Part shown: positions 1 to 12,191 of the stretch, piece after piece
Layout of the letters: each line of letters starts with the position of its first letter
Numbering within the stretch: position 1 is the first letter of the stretch
Origin: Paramecium pentaurelia
Lineage: Eukaryota; Ciliophora; Oligohymenophorea; Peniculida; Parameciidae
Length of the DNA stretch: 64,000 bases
Direction of reading: 5' to 3'
Assembly (NCBI GenBank): GCA_905183005.1
Contig: CAJJDO010000087.1
Span: forward strand, 326,136-390,135
The notes under the pieces: model-generated
What the model saw: only the letters and a program-made list of their open reading frames with translations
Databases searched by the model: none
What the model was told of the DNA's origin: nothing
Position numbers and translations under genes: made by a program

Positions 1-1038
1 AAATCTCTATCTAACCATCTCTTCAAGTTGATTCACCAATTATATTTCATTTCTTCTTGATTAAGTACCATAATTATATTCAGTCTAAAAAGTTGAACAC
101 AAGGCTTGAGCTTATTCTAATAATTATTGATTTCTTTATTATTTAGATGAAGCAGAATTTGATACTGCTGATTGAACTCCAATACAAGCTGATAATTTAT
201 CTAATTTAACTTATTATCTCTCATATTATTATTATAATCTTGATAAAACTTTGTTTACCTTCTCCTTTTATAAATTAAATAATGCAACACTTTAAACATT
301 TGATTCTGTAAATTAATTATATGCATCTTCAATTGTGGATCTCAAATCTTTAAGTAAATGTTCTACTTATTAGATTGAACTCAAATCAACTGATTCTCCT
401 TGATTTGCCAATTAAATAAATCTATTAAAAATAGGAGTATAAATTGGAGTTTTCTTAATATCAAATGATGTTTATAACATTCTTTGACTTACTTTACTTA
501 ATTCAGAGAAACTTCTATATCCAGATGAAATTCCTTCCAATATTGTCAATGCTTCATCTATAGCATGTAATGAATCTTCATATTATCTACCTCTCTTCTT
601 AAAATAGCCTGATTCTGTTTCAGCGGTAGTTAAAATGGTATTTAGATGTTACTAGAAGGTATTTTCTTATTATTAATTGACTTATTATTATTCAATTGTT
701 CTTTATTTTGAATATTAACAAGTGCTTAATTGAGCATTAGAATCTCTGAGAGTACTTTTGGCGTTTTGAATTTCAGCATTTCTAAATTCATATTCAGCCT
801 AACATTCATTTAATTCCACATTAAAGATTTAGTCATGATTGACTTATTCCTCATTGACAGAATCTCTAAATTATGTAAGTACATTCAAAACAGAATCTAA
901 TGGAGAATGAGATTTAATCTTCATTTCCACCTCAGCCATCACAGAAGTGATCGATCTCTACTTAGTGTAATTGAGTCTATGTTGATGATTAGTACCAGAC
1001 ACTATAACTAATATCAGCAAGAGAGCAAAGATCTTCAT
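1..1038 (-). CDS. Trichocyst matrix protein, 3' end cut by window edge
   Basis: Structural protein of the crystalline trichocyst core, secreted on exocytosis. The ATG at 1038 opens a hydrophobic signal peptide (MKIFALLLILVIVSG). A propeptide-like stretch follows, with SVMAEVEMKIKSHSPLD and a heptad-rich, Gln-rich acidic body. The frame stays open without introns to base 1, where it reads CSTFQTEYNYG then NQLEEMVRQRF. The paralogue at 39908-41002 aligns along its whole length, so about 20 residues are missing beyond the window. The shared core SPLD-x-(V/I)LNVL matches the second copy. Codons are more AT-rich than in the second copy, which may mean lower expression; that is inference. The family is known from Paramecium tetraurelia tmp genes. 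Confidence 0.9.
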
Positions 1039-1332
1039 TAAAAAAATTAGGCAAAAACGATTTAATGCATTTCAATAAATAAATCAAATCACTTAATTTT
1101 TTTTATAATCATCTTTTTATTCCAATATTGATTATCCAACATATAAAGACTATGAGCATACATATTAAACATATTTCTCATGTTTTTGATTACTATTATA
1201 CATTGCATAGATAATTTAAAAGAATAAATATACATTTTTTTATAGTAAAAAGATTCTTAATTTGATTCAATTAATACGCCTTGTTAAATTTACTTTATAT
1301 CACACACACTAATTTAAATATTTACCTCAAAT

Positions 1333-2462
1333 ATGTCAAATCTATAAGTATAACTAATTAAGAAGCCTGATGCCAAATATCCAAGAGTGAATGATGTATT
1401 CTAAGTTAAGACAACTTCAACTCCAACTGTTAATCAACTTAAAGATGGTGAAGTATTGTTGGAAAATTTATACTTCTCAATTGATGCAACAATGAGAGTA
1501 TGGATTAGTGGGTATTCATTATCATATTAAATTGTATTTAGTGCCAAAACATATGTAGATCCAGTCCTTCCTGGTAATACTATGTTTGGACAAGCTGTAT
1601 CAAGAGTTCTAGCTTCAAAAAGTGAAAAGTTCTAAAAAGGGGATTATGTGATTGGTCTTGTTAATTGGACATTATATTAAATTATTAGTGATGCCAAATT
1701 GCATCTTATTAAAAGAGGAGGTGATATTGATGATTTGACTGGATATTCATTCTTAGGTCCTTTAGGAATTAGTGGATTGACAGCTTATATTGGATTTGAA
1801 GCTATTGGAAAACCAAAAGAAGGAGAGACTGTTGTTATATCTGCTGCTGCTGGAGCTGTTGGAGAAATTGCAGTCTAATTGGCTAAAACCTATTATAAGT
1901 GTAAAGTAATTGGAATTGCTGGTGGTCCAGAAAAATGTGATTATGTAAAGAAATAATTGGGTGCACATGATTGTATTGATTATAAAAATGAAAATCTCAG
2001 TAAAAGATTAAGAGAATTAACACCTAATGGAATTCATGTGTATTTTGATAATGTAGGTGGAGAAATGTTAGATGAAATATTGATGCATATTACAGATCAT
2101 ACAAGAATTATACTTTGTGGAGCCATTGCCACATACAATTAAACTGGAGGTATTATTTATTATCATTATCTATATAGAACCATATAAAGTGAAAAATTAC
2201 CCTAGATTAATTATAAAAAGAGCAGTCATGCAAGGTTTCCTTTATTTTGATCATCCTGAATTATTTAAGCCAGGATAAGCAACTATAACTTAAATGATCA
2301 AATAAGGATAATTAAAAGTAAAACATATCATAATATTTTTAGATAAGATATGATGTTTAAAATGGTTTAGAATAAGCTCCAAATGGATTGGCTAAACTTT
2401 TATTAGGTTAAAATAATGGTAAAGTTGTTGTCAAAGCTAAATCAGATTAACCAAAACTTTGA
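1333..2462 (+). CDS. Medium-chain NADP-dependent oxidoreductase (prostaglandin reductase/CurA-like)
   Basis: Zinc-free member of the medium-chain dehydrogenase family that reduces alpha,beta-unsaturated carbonyl compounds with NADPH in the cytosol. The spliced protein is 358 residues, close to the usual 330-350. An N-terminal GroES-like part is followed by the Rossmann motif AAAGAVGEIAVQLAK, then FDNVGGEML, which is typical of the PTGR/CurA branch. Two introns are clear: 2150-2177 (28 nt) and 2318-2342 (25 nt). After splicing the C-terminus reads KRAVMQGFLYFDH, a family hallmark. TGA stop at 2460-2462. The exact substrate cannot be told from sequence. Confidence 0.92.
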
Positions 2463-3102
2463 TTAGTTGAGTATATATAACAAATGTTGGATTAATAATA
2501 TTATATTTATATTCTTTAATATCAATTAAAATTAATATTGCGTATTAAAATTGATAAATATTGTAATTATTATGTTATATTAATAATCAATATTAATTAC
2601 AATCAAATTTAAAAGAATTACAATTAAATTTTTATCAGATCTTAGATACTTATTATATTTAATATAAGTATAATTTAAAATCATTATATTTATACTTAAT
2701 AATTTTAAAATACTATTAAAGATACTTACTATTGCAATTAAGATTAAATATATGAATATTAATTATAATAAATTAGTTAAATTAATAAAATTTTTTTTCT
2801 TTTCTTAATTAAATGATTTTATTATTATAATTAGATATTAAATTGAAGATTTTATGGTTTAATATTCAAATATTATTATAAAGATAAATTATAACTAAAT
2901 CTCTCTATTGTAATAATAAAAATTGCAATATCATTTTTGTTGATATTTTTATGATAATCCTAATCTTCAAATTAAGAGAACTTTTAGTTGATTTTATTAT
3001 TATATATAAATACATAATGTGATAATAAAAATATGTATGTTTCATGACATCATAAACCAATTATATATAAATAAATAAATAATTGGATTGATAAATTTTC
3101 AT
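2463..3102. other. AT-rich intergenic region
   Basis: About 640 bases of A/T runs between the reductase stop and the start of the first assembly repeat. I see no open frame with protein-like composition and no RNA gene. Confidence 0.6.
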
Positions 3103-5389
3103 ATAAAAATTTGATTAGATTAACACTAAGTTGATTATGTTTTCATCAATTGAAATACTCACAAAAAATGAAAGATAGAACTCTCGTCTAGGAACATAAA
3201 GAAAAAAATTCAAATTAACCGGACAGACCATTTTGAATGGTGACCAACCTTCTAATTATGATTATTCTAAAAGACACACACATGAAAGTAAAAATATTAA
3301 AATATATTATAGATGATAAAGGAGATCACTAAAGTTTTCTTATGAAGATGGGTTATTCAGTTTCAGATGATCCTAATTATTAAGAATATCAGAAGAAAAA
3401 TAGAGGAAGCTCAATTTCAACAGATTAGTAATCAAGATAAAGAATAACAAGTCGTTAATCTAATAATAATTCTGTTGCTACTAGAGGATAGAGTATAGAA
3501 CTTAATAACAATTATGATAATATGAACTGTCCAAGAATAAGTCTGTACAATCCAAGAACAATACGAAAAACATTTTAATGTGATGATTCTGATGGTGGAC
3601 TTGAGAACTTTAGTGATCATTCACACTATATTAGTGTTGATAATACTCCAAAACCAAATAAAACTACTAGTTTTACAAAAGAAACGATATCAAAAATTCC
3701 AACTTTGATTTAATTTAAATTTCAAAGGATTAGAAGATGTTTTTAAATGATTAAAGCATTATTAAGAATGAAGAATCTTTGCAAGTATTATTATTTATAA
3801 ATATTCAAGTTAAAAGAGAACATCATGGTAATTAAAATAAGAGATTTTAAAAAGAAATTAGAAATCATTGAAATATAATGAAGGTATTACTGCAATCAAA
3901 ATTAAATAATGGACATAAATGGTATTCTCCAAAATGATTTCTATAATTCAATAAAAAAGATTAGATAAGTGCAAACTTAATTTTATTGTAATTTTTATAT
4001 TTAATATTTTAGGACAATCCTGAAAGTATGTCATAATTAGAAAAAGATTAAGCAATTATATTTGTATCAAATATTTTCACTTTTGCTATGTCTAATTTAG
4101 TGATAATGACATCTAGCACTAATTTATTAAATGAATTATAAGTCTTAATGTACTAAGAATAATTTTTTGAATACAGAAAACAATTTAGTAAATTTGTTAG
4201 TCAAAGAGCTAATTATATCTGTTAAGATTATTAAGTATTAACAGANATAAAAATTTGATTAGATTAACACTAAGTTGATTATGTTTTCATCAATTGAAAT
4301 ACTCACAAAAAATGAAAGATAGAACTCTCGTCTAGGAACATAAAGAAAAAAATTCAAATTAACCGGACAGACCATTTTGAATGGTGACCAACCTTCTAAT
4401 TATGATTATTCTAAAAGACACACACATGAAAGTAAAAATATTAAAATATATTATAGATGATAAAGGAGATCACTAAAGTTTTCTTATGAAGATGGGTTAT
4501 TCAGTTTCAGATGATCCTAATTATTAAGAATATCAGAAGAAAAATAGAGGAAGCTCAATTTCAACAGATTAGTAATCAAGATAAAGAATAACAAGTCGTT
4601 AATCTAATAATAATTCTGTTGCTACTAGAGGATAGAGTATAGAACTTAATAACAATTATGATAATATGAACTGTCCAAGAATAAGTCTGTACAATCCAAG
4701 AACAATACGAAAAACATTTTAATGTGATGATTCTGATGGTGGACTTGAGAACTTTAGTGATCATTCACACTATATTAGTGTTGATAATACTCCAAAACCA
4801 AATAAAACTACTAGTTTTACAAAAGAAACGATATCAAAAATTCCAACTTTGATTTAATTTAAATTTCAAAGGATTAGAAGATGTTTTTAAATGATTAAAG
4901 CATTATTAAGAATGAAGAATCTTTGCAAGTATTATTATTTATAAATATTCAAGTTAAAAGAGAACATCATGGTAATTAAAATAAGAGATTTTAAAAAGAA
5001 ATTAGAAATCATTGAAATATAATGAAGGTATTACTGCAATCAAAATTAAATAATGGACATAAATGGTATTCTCCAAAATGATTTCTATAATTCAATAAAA
5101 AAGATTAGATAAGTGCAAACTTAATTTTATTGTAATTTTTATATTTAATATTTTAGGACAATCCTGAAAGTATGTCATAATTAGAAAAAGATTAAGCAAT
5201 TATATTTGTATCAAATATTTTCACTTTTGCTATGTCTAATTTAGTGATAATGACATCTAGCACTAATTTATTAAATGAATTATAAGTCTTAATGTACTAA
5301 GAATAATTTTTTGAATACAGAAAACAATTTAGTAAATTTGTTAGTCAAAGAGCTAATTATATCTGTTAAGATTATTAAGTATTAACAGA
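3103..5389. repeat. Direct repeat of 1,143 bp around a single N (assembly duplication)
   Basis: Bases 3103-4245 recur at 4247-5389 with a constant offset of 1,144, separated only by the N at 4246. I saw no difference between the copies. The N falls inside a reading frame that continues normally after the second copy. This is best read as two overlapping contig ends placed end to end, not a biological tandem duplication. Confidence 0.9.
3137..4245 (+). pseudogene. Duplicated 5' part of the gene at 4281-5795 (assembly copy)
   Basis: Copies the first part of the gene at 4281-5795, including its start ATG at 3137 and the same three short introns, then stops at the N at 4246. It has no 3' end of its own. 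I treat it as an assembly artefact and not a separate gene. Confidence 0.8.
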
Positions 5390-5795
5390 ATAAGAAAAAT
5401 AACTAATATTATCTGAATGTGTAATCATTAATAATCTGATTCCAAGTTTGATAAAGATGACAGAAAGCTTGGATATATTAAAATGTAATAAGCCAAGCAT
5501 AGAATTTTTAATTAGATGTTTAATTTCCTTAATTCAGTATTTTTTTATATAGAACTTTTCTAATATTCCTAAAATTGAAAAGAAAAAATAAAAAATTAAT
5601 TTCTCTTAATATCAATTAGGCAAGAATGATTCTTCAATGATAATTATTTAAAATACTCAAATCAAGTCAGATGAAATGATTTTTGGTACTTACAATGAAT
5701 AACAATTAAAAGATTTCTTATCTAAAGAAAATTGGTCAGAGTCCAATAAAAAGAAAATGAACTAAGTAACAACTAATTTAATCAGTATTTTCTGA
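4281..5795 (+). CDS. Unknown ciliate protein, Ser/Asn-rich N-terminus
   Basis: I do not recognise this gene. ATG at 4281. Three introns fit the local rules: a 25-nt one after codons ending THE, a 34-nt one and a 25-nt one. They give 476 residues ending at TGA 5793-5795. The first 200 residues are polar, with Ser/Asn/Arg runs (RQRITSRQSNNNS). After that comes a helical part with basic segments (KFQRIRRCFQMIKALLRMK) and moderately hydrophobic helices (FVSNIFTFAMSNLVIM). The 3' end is uncertain: hydrophobic, protein-like frames go on downstream (see 5796-6325), so the real protein may be a longer membrane protein. Its 5' part is duplicated upstream by the assembly. Confidence 0.65.
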
Positions 5796-6325
5796 TTAAA
5801 ATCTTAATATTTGTATATAATTTTGATTATAACTTCAATTATCATTGTATTTTAAATCAATTATAAAATAATTTATATGAATTGTTAGTATATTCTATTC
5901 TTTAAATATGTAGTTATATATTGAAACATAATAAAAAAATATTAAGATCCATTACTAGCTTTAGCAACCTAATAAATATTGCTCAATTATTTAAATTAAT
6001 TTATTTTAGTTTATTTATTTTTAGGTGTTCTTTTTTTGATCTCCAAAGTTTTATAAATTGATTACACTAAACTCTATTGATAGCCATGATTATCTTAGAT
6101 TTTGCATAGCTTTGTTTTTTACAGAAATTCATAACTTTAAAGATAGAGATGAATTATAAGTATAAACATCATGTAATATTTCAACTATTTTTGGAGACTT
6201 CATAATTCAATTAAGTCTTTAAATGAATGCATCACTTAATATATTATCAATAATTGATAATATTATAGAAAATGATCCAAGTATTTTAGTGACACATTAT
6301 TCTAATGTAAGCATATTAATATAAA
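5796..6325 (+). other. Protein-like but frame-broken stretch between genes
   Basis: After the TGA at 5793 all three plus frames contain protein-like pieces, among them a likely membrane helix around 5990-6050 (reads FILVYLFLGVLFLISKVL). Near 6075-6320 another frame reads DYLRFCIALFFTEIHNF then IIENDPSILVTHYSN. The pieces are separated by TGA codons and a frame change near a run of seven T at about 6030. It may be the 3' part of the preceding gene with sequence errors or introns I could not place, or a decayed gene. Confidence 0.4.
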
Positions 6326-9028
6326 ATGAAATATACCTAATACTTACTGAAAAATCTAATTCCTGAATGGATTAAATTATATATCAACTTCAAATATCTA
6401 AAGACTCATTTAGCTGTTGTCACAAAGTTAAAGTAGTTGTTGAGAAAAATAAAAAAACTTAAACCAAAAGATGTCTATAAATAATTTAAATATGATGTCG
6501 TTGCAAATAAATAACTATTTGAAAAATTGGAGTAAGATCGCAATCATTTTATGATTGTTTTTGACAATGAAACAGAATAAATTTATAGTTTTACAGAGTG
6601 GAAGTATAGAGAATTACTAATATGTTTTGAGAAATTAGACAAATAAATTAAAATAATGGAGTAAATGGCATATTATACGTATAAAGAATAGATAATAGTA
6701 ACATGGAATATGGGTTAGAATATAAAAGAATAATAAAGAGAAGATGCTATTGAAATAACAGTATATTTGAAATAAAAAGAAGAACTTTTAGAAACAAGTT
6801 TTAAATTTTATAATGAGTGTGAATAACTGTAATCATATATTATTTTGAATTCAGAAGGAATTCGTAAGATTCTTAAGAAATATAAAAAGCAAGAACTTAA
6901 AGGGATTAGAAATAAGGAAATAGAAATTCAATATTTTGGCAATGTATAACAATTATAAAAGAGACTTAAGAAATATGAAACTAAAGTTAATATTTTGAAA
7001 TAAAATACAGAATCTCTTATGATTAATCATTTTTATGCTGATGAGTATGTGCTTTCTTTTTATACTAAATTAGTCCTAGTGAATGTAGAGAACTTATTAG
7101 AAAATACAGTGAAAAAGGATAAATAAATTTGAAAACAGTCTTTTATTTTGGATTCTTTGCAGGAGCAGCTATTATGATTATTCTAATTATATTGGGAATG
7201 CGATTTGATGGTCTTTTAGATCCTAATTCAGATAAGGTTTTCAATAAAGTATTTCCATGTTTTAGAGGCATGGCATTATTTATAATTTATTATTGGTTTA
7301 TTACTTTAGATCTAGCAGGTTGGAATTATTTTAATATCAATTATAAAATCTATTTAGGTTTCAATCATCATTTCTCTACAGTTTAAGAATTATTATAAAG
7401 AGTTAGTATATTTACTGCTATATTTTTAATTACTTTCTTATGGTATTGTATAGCAGTAGAAGACTCTTTAGGTGATTTATCAAGAGCTGTCTAATTATTT
7501 GATATAAGATATCTACCAATAATATGTTGGGTTATATCCATTATCTACGTATTCTATCCAACAACTAAATACTTTAATCCTTAAGGTAAGAGATGGATGT
7601 ATAAGATGTTTTACGGTGCCTTATGGGGTCATTTTATAAAGTATGAATCTAGATATACATTCTTTACAGACTAATTCACATCTATGATTACATCAATGAG
7701 AGATTTTGATTATACTATCTGTTATTATCATCATTTTGTAAATATCTATTTTTAAATAGATATTTTTGGGTAATGAACATAATGGAGAATGTAATTTTTA
7801 AAGAAGGTTTACAGCAGCTTAAGCTAGTATAATACCTTATTTATTAAAATGTATTCAATACTTAACTCGAGCTAGAGACAAGGGGAAGTTCTTGTTTACA
7901 GATGAGATGTATAATTTTATTAAAACTACTATTGCGATGTCAGTGGGAATATTAGCTTATTTGACTAGATTAGATATAGGTTGGAAATATTATTGGATAG
8001 CAGTGGCATGTTTTTGTTCTTGTTTTGAATATTATTGGGATCTAAAAAAAGATTTTATGTTTTTTGAGAAAGGAACTAAATATAAATTTTTAAGAAATGA
8101 TTTAGGTTATAATAGTCCTTACATTTATTATACTTTGGGTGTATTGAATTTCTTTTTAAGAATTGCATGGGTATTAACAATATCACCTGATATGTATATG
8201 ATAATAGGAATTAAGAACGAAATGTTTGTATTATGTTTTGGATTTTTAGAAATGAGTAGAAGATTGATTAATAATTTCTTAAAAATGGAAAAGGAACATA
8301 TTAATAATTTAAGAACTTTAAAAAGTAATTCAGATTTAAAATTTCCATTTAAAGAGAAAAAAGATATGGAATTAGAAGAAATAAATAGTGTATTTGATAT
8401 TGAATCTATATCTACTCTTCCAAGAATTAGTTTTGGTGAAAAAAATAAAGATTAATAGGATTCAAATAACTTAAAATTATCAGAAATAAATCCAAAAAAT
8501 TTATTAAATTAATAAGATTATTCAAAAGAGGATATTCATAGTCCAATTAAAATGTTATAATCTCCAAAACATTCTATGTTAAGTAAGTAAAATAAAAAGG
8601 TTTCATTTTTAAATTTATAATTTCCATTACAAGAAGAAATTCAATTATAATAATAATAATCTAATATATCTAAAAAATAGAGTAGTATTATAGATCATTA
8701 ACTCTAAGATATTAAGATTCCAAGAAATATTTCTTTTGAAAATTATTTGAACTTTAAATAGAGTTTAAGGAGAATTAATTCATTTAGATTGACATAATTT
8801 TTAGAATAACCAAAAGATACTCAAATAAATATTCATGATTATATTCATATTCATCCTAATATGGATTTAGTAGAGAAAGCAAAGAGAGAAGAAATATAAA
8901 TGTAATAAAAATAAAAAATTTTGAATAATGAAAACAAATAATATTTTAAAGTAATTATATTTAAGTTAATAAAATAGATAATTGAATAATATTATGAAAA
9001 ATATGAGATAAAGTAGAAACATTAATGA
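6326..9028 (+). CDS. SPX-EXS phosphate exporter (XPR1/PHO1-like)
   Basis: Membrane protein expected to export inorganic phosphate, gated by inositol pyrophosphates that bind the SPX domain. ATG at 6326 gives the classic SPX start (LIPEWIKLYINFKYLK). The lysine surface helix follows as EGIRKILKKYKKQ, near residue 175. The EXS part begins near residue 258 with hydrophobic helices (FFAGAAIMIILIILGM) and contains the family blocks FRRFTAAQASIIPYLLKCIQYL-like and DIGWKYYWIAVAC. Introns: 7045-7073 (29 nt) joins SPX to EXS, 7738-7759 (22 nt) lies in EXS, and a likely 27-nt in-frame intron lies near 8950. A polar Gln/Ser-rich tail of about 200 residues ends at TGA 9026-9028, longer than in animal XPR1. 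About 875-883 residues. Confidence 0.92.
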
Positions 9029-9108
9029 TGTTTATAATTATTATATATTAAAAAGGGATTCTTTTCCAAATTCTAAAATACATCAGTATTCTAATTATTT
9101 AAATTAAA

Positions 9109-10523
9109 ATGTAAACAGAGAAACCTACACCAAAAACAGAGGCTGATTATTAAGCCTAAGCAGCATAATTATCAGATACATAATTATAAGAGGAAATTAA
9201 TAAACTATAAAAAAGAGCACATGAATTAAGAAATCATTGTTCAAGAGAAGTGAATCAAAAAAAACAATATGAAGATTAATTAGAAAGTACAAAGAAAAGA
9301 GTGTATTAAATTGTTATTATTTCAAGGGGTATTATGACAACACTTCCATACTTGGTATCAAATATTGTAGAAATCTTGGACATAGAGGCAGAAGATAAAG
9401 ATTAACAAGATCAATCTGTGACTGATGGTTATGCTACAATCTCTGGAAAAGGTGTAGTAATCAAGACAACAACTAGATAAACAATCTTTTTACCAGTAAC
9501 TGGCTTATTGAATGCATCATAATTAAAACCTGCAGAATTGATAGGTGTCAATAAAGATGGTTATATGTTATATGAAAAATTACCTACCGAATATGATGCA
9601 AGAGGTAATTCAATACATTTAACATTATAGTTAAGACTATGGAAGTAGATGAAAAACCATAAGAAGATTATACAGATATTGGAGGATTAGATAAATAAAT
9701 TGAAGAATTAAGAGAAGCTATTGTTTTACCTATTGTACATAAAGAGAAATTTGAAAATATAGGAATTAGGTATTTATATTAGATATATCAAATCAAATAG
9801 ACCACCAAAAGGAGTACTTATGTTTGGACCACCGGGTACAGGTAAAACTATGATGGCTAGAGCATGTGCTGCTTAAACAAAGGCTACATTCTTGAAATTG
9901 GCTGGACCTTAATTAGTATAAATGTTTATTGGAGATGGAGCTAAAATGGTTAGAGATGCATTTTAATTGGCTTAAGAAAAAGCACCTGCCATTATTTTTA
10001 TTGATGAATTAGATGCTATTGGAACAAAGAGATATGATAGTGATAAGAATGGTGATAGAGAAGTTTAAAGAACTATGCTTGAATTATTGAATCAACTTGA
10101 TGGTTTTAGTCCTGATGATAGAATTAAAGTAATATTTAATTATAATCTTAATAGGTAATTGCTGCTACTAATAGACCTGATATTTTAGATCCAGCTTTAT
10201 TAAGATCAGGTAGATTGGATAGAAAGATTGAATTCCCATTGCCAAATGAAGAAGCTAGAGCATAAATTTTAAAGATTCATTCTAGAAAGATGTCTGTTGC
10301 TAAAGAAACAGTTAATTATATAGAAATTGCTAGAAGTACTGATGAATTTAATGGTGCTTAATTGAAGGCTGTCTGGTATAAATTAAATATATTATAAAAT
10401 AGTGTTGAAGCTGGTATGATAGCATTGAATAGAGGAGGAACATTCTTAATTCATGAAGATTTTGTGGAAGGCATTGCTGTTGTACAAGCTAAAAAGAAAA
10501 GTAGTTTAAATTATTATGCTTGA
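9109..10523 (+). CDS. RPT5: 26S proteasome regulatory ATPase Rpt5 (PSMC3)
   Basis: One of six AAA+ ATPases in the base ring of the 19S regulatory particle, which unfolds ubiquitylated substrates and opens the 20S gate. Start ATG 9109 (MQTEKPTPKTEADYQ). A coiled coil is followed by the OB domain (TTLPYLVSNIVEILD; TRQTIFLP). The AAA domain has Walker A GPPGTGKT, Walker B IIFIDELDAIGTKR and arginine fingers near DREVQRTML. The C-terminus SSLNYYA keeps the HbYX motif for docking into the 20S alpha ring and identifies Rpt5. Four introns: 9605-9630, 9770-9800, 10129-10154 and 10376-10402. The product is 434 residues, against about 439 in human PSMC3. Confidence 0.98.
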
Positions 10524-10657
10524 ATTGTTTTTCAAAATATCAATATAAATATCTTATATTTGCATTTTTGTGCTTTGCTAACTAAATTGCTTCTTTTTTA
10601 ATGTGTATTGTTAATCTGTATTAAAAATCATTATTTAATAATAATATATATAAATAT

Positions 10658-10974
10658 ATGGAGAAGCAATAAATCAGCAAATCATTTACCTACATTCCAA
10701 CTGAAGAAGAGAAACAAAAAGATCGTGAAAAATAACTGGATGTTCATTAAAAATAACTATTACATCCTAAACTTAAATGGACAGCTATATTGTTAGCATT
10801 ACTTTCAGTTATTCTATACTCAATAGGGTTCGTATAATATACCAAATTTTAAGAGCATTCATCCAAATCCATTTTGAAGAAGACTCTACAGCCCTTTATT
10901 TGATTGCCTCCATCTGTCTATTACCTCTAACATATTGCTTATTCAAAGTATGTAAAAAGAAAGAAGATTTGTGA
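10658..10974 (+). CDS. Small two-helix membrane protein, TMEM230-like
   Basis: ATG at 10658 gives a charged N-terminus of about 45 residues, then helix one (WTAILLALLSVILYSIG) and helix two (ALYLIASICLLPLTYCLF), then a basic tail (KVCKKKEDL) ending at TGA 10972-10974. A 26-nt intron at 10828-10853 (GTTCG...AAG) is needed to join the helices; its start is GTT instead of GTA. Length (96 residues), hairpin topology and the L-P in helix two recall TMEM230/TMEM134-type proteins of trafficking vesicles, but the match is weak and the family is inferred. Confidence 0.6.
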
Positions 10975-11625
10975 CTTATCAATTTTACTTATTATTTTTG
11001 TTCTTATATTTCCAAATCAACAAATATCATTTCAGATGATGAATATGGTATAATTTCAAATGATTTAAGACTTTTAAACAGAAAATCAAGTAATTATTGG
11101 TAATATTAATATAATAAAGATATTAAATAATATTATTAAATTATATCATCAAATATATTAAATAAACAATTATGAAAGAAAAGCCTTAAAACTATAAAAC
11201 TAATTCACATATGAATATATTTAATATAAGAAACTCTCTTATAATAAAGAATAAATGATATCTTCATCAATTAATATACGTATAATTAGTATTATAATAA
11301 ATCAATCATATATATAAATTAAAATCTATTTGAAATGTTAAATCTATATTATTACATATAAATAGGTTTAATACTTTAAATATAATATAAATATTAAAAC
11401 AAATTAATGTCATTTAATAAAAAAAAGATTAAATAAAATAAATTATGATAAAAGTAATTAAATATTCATAATTATAATGTCTTAAAATACATCTTATTTA
11501 ATTTAATCTATTTCCATAAACTTAATTGTTTTTTAAAGTCTAATTAGTAAATTTGAATAAAATTTTTACATCTATTTATATTACAATCATATTAATGAGT
11601 GTTAATAAAAATAAAAATAAAAAAC
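10975..11625. other. AT-rich intergenic region
   Basis: About 650 bases, almost entirely A/T runs, between the small membrane protein and the tRNA. Nothing codes convincingly on either strand. Confidence 0.6.
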
Positions 11626-11711
11626 TCCGAAAAGGCGGATTTGAACCACCGACCTGGGGATAACTGATTTAACACTACAGTCCCTCGCTCTACCAACTGA
11701 GCTATTTTCGG
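11626..11711 (-). tRNA. tRNA-Tyr (anticodon GTA) with a short intron
   Basis: On the minus strand the acceptor arms CCGAAAA and TTTTCGG pair perfectly. The D arm reads GCTCAGTTGGTAGAGC, and the T arm GGTGG-TTCAAAT-CCGCC forms five pairs. The anticodon loop starts CTGTAG, giving anticodon GTA for tyrosine. About 13 extra bases (starting TGTTAAAT) sit directly after position 37, the usual place for the tRNA-Tyr intron of eukaryotes. The 3' stem resumes as TCCC. The CCA end is not encoded, as expected. One A-C mismatch at the base of the anticodon stem remains. Confidence 0.93.
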
Positions 11712-12191
11712 ATGCTGATATAAATCATTCATAATCATATAAATTCTAGTAATTTTTATTATGATAAATCAAAATTAATAGGTATAAAAAGTTATTCAAA
11801 ATTAAAAAGATCATTTAATTCAATTTTAGTTGTAGTAATTATTCTAAACAATTAAAAATTGAGACTCTATTTTTTTTTAATCTTTAATACTATTATAGAT
11901 TTTATGTGATTAATTTGATATATATATAAATTAATTATTAGGAATTTGGTACCTTAATGATATTATAGACTTTACTTTGATTTTCAAAATTTAAAGAGTT
12001 ATTAATAGACTTTTTATTCTTATATTCCAAATTTAAAGATTTATTTAAGTTGAAGTTTAATTGGAAATAACTTAATAGTAATTTATATTCATTGAATAAA
12101 AATATAAGGATTAGGTTTTTTATAACTTATTTTGTTATAATTGATTTATTTAATTATAATATATATTTTATAATCATATTAATTAGAAATA
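11712..12191. other. AT-rich intergenic region upstream of the 12.2-kb gene
   Basis: About 480 bases between the tRNA 5' end and the ATG at 12192. They are rich in A/T runs and hold no frame or RNA I can support. They probably carry both promoters. Confidence 0.5.

Noticed and set aside
3103..5389. True tandem gene duplication
   Set aside because: The copies look identical, meet at a single N, and break a reading frame; two other loci show the same form. An unmerged contig overlap explains all three better.
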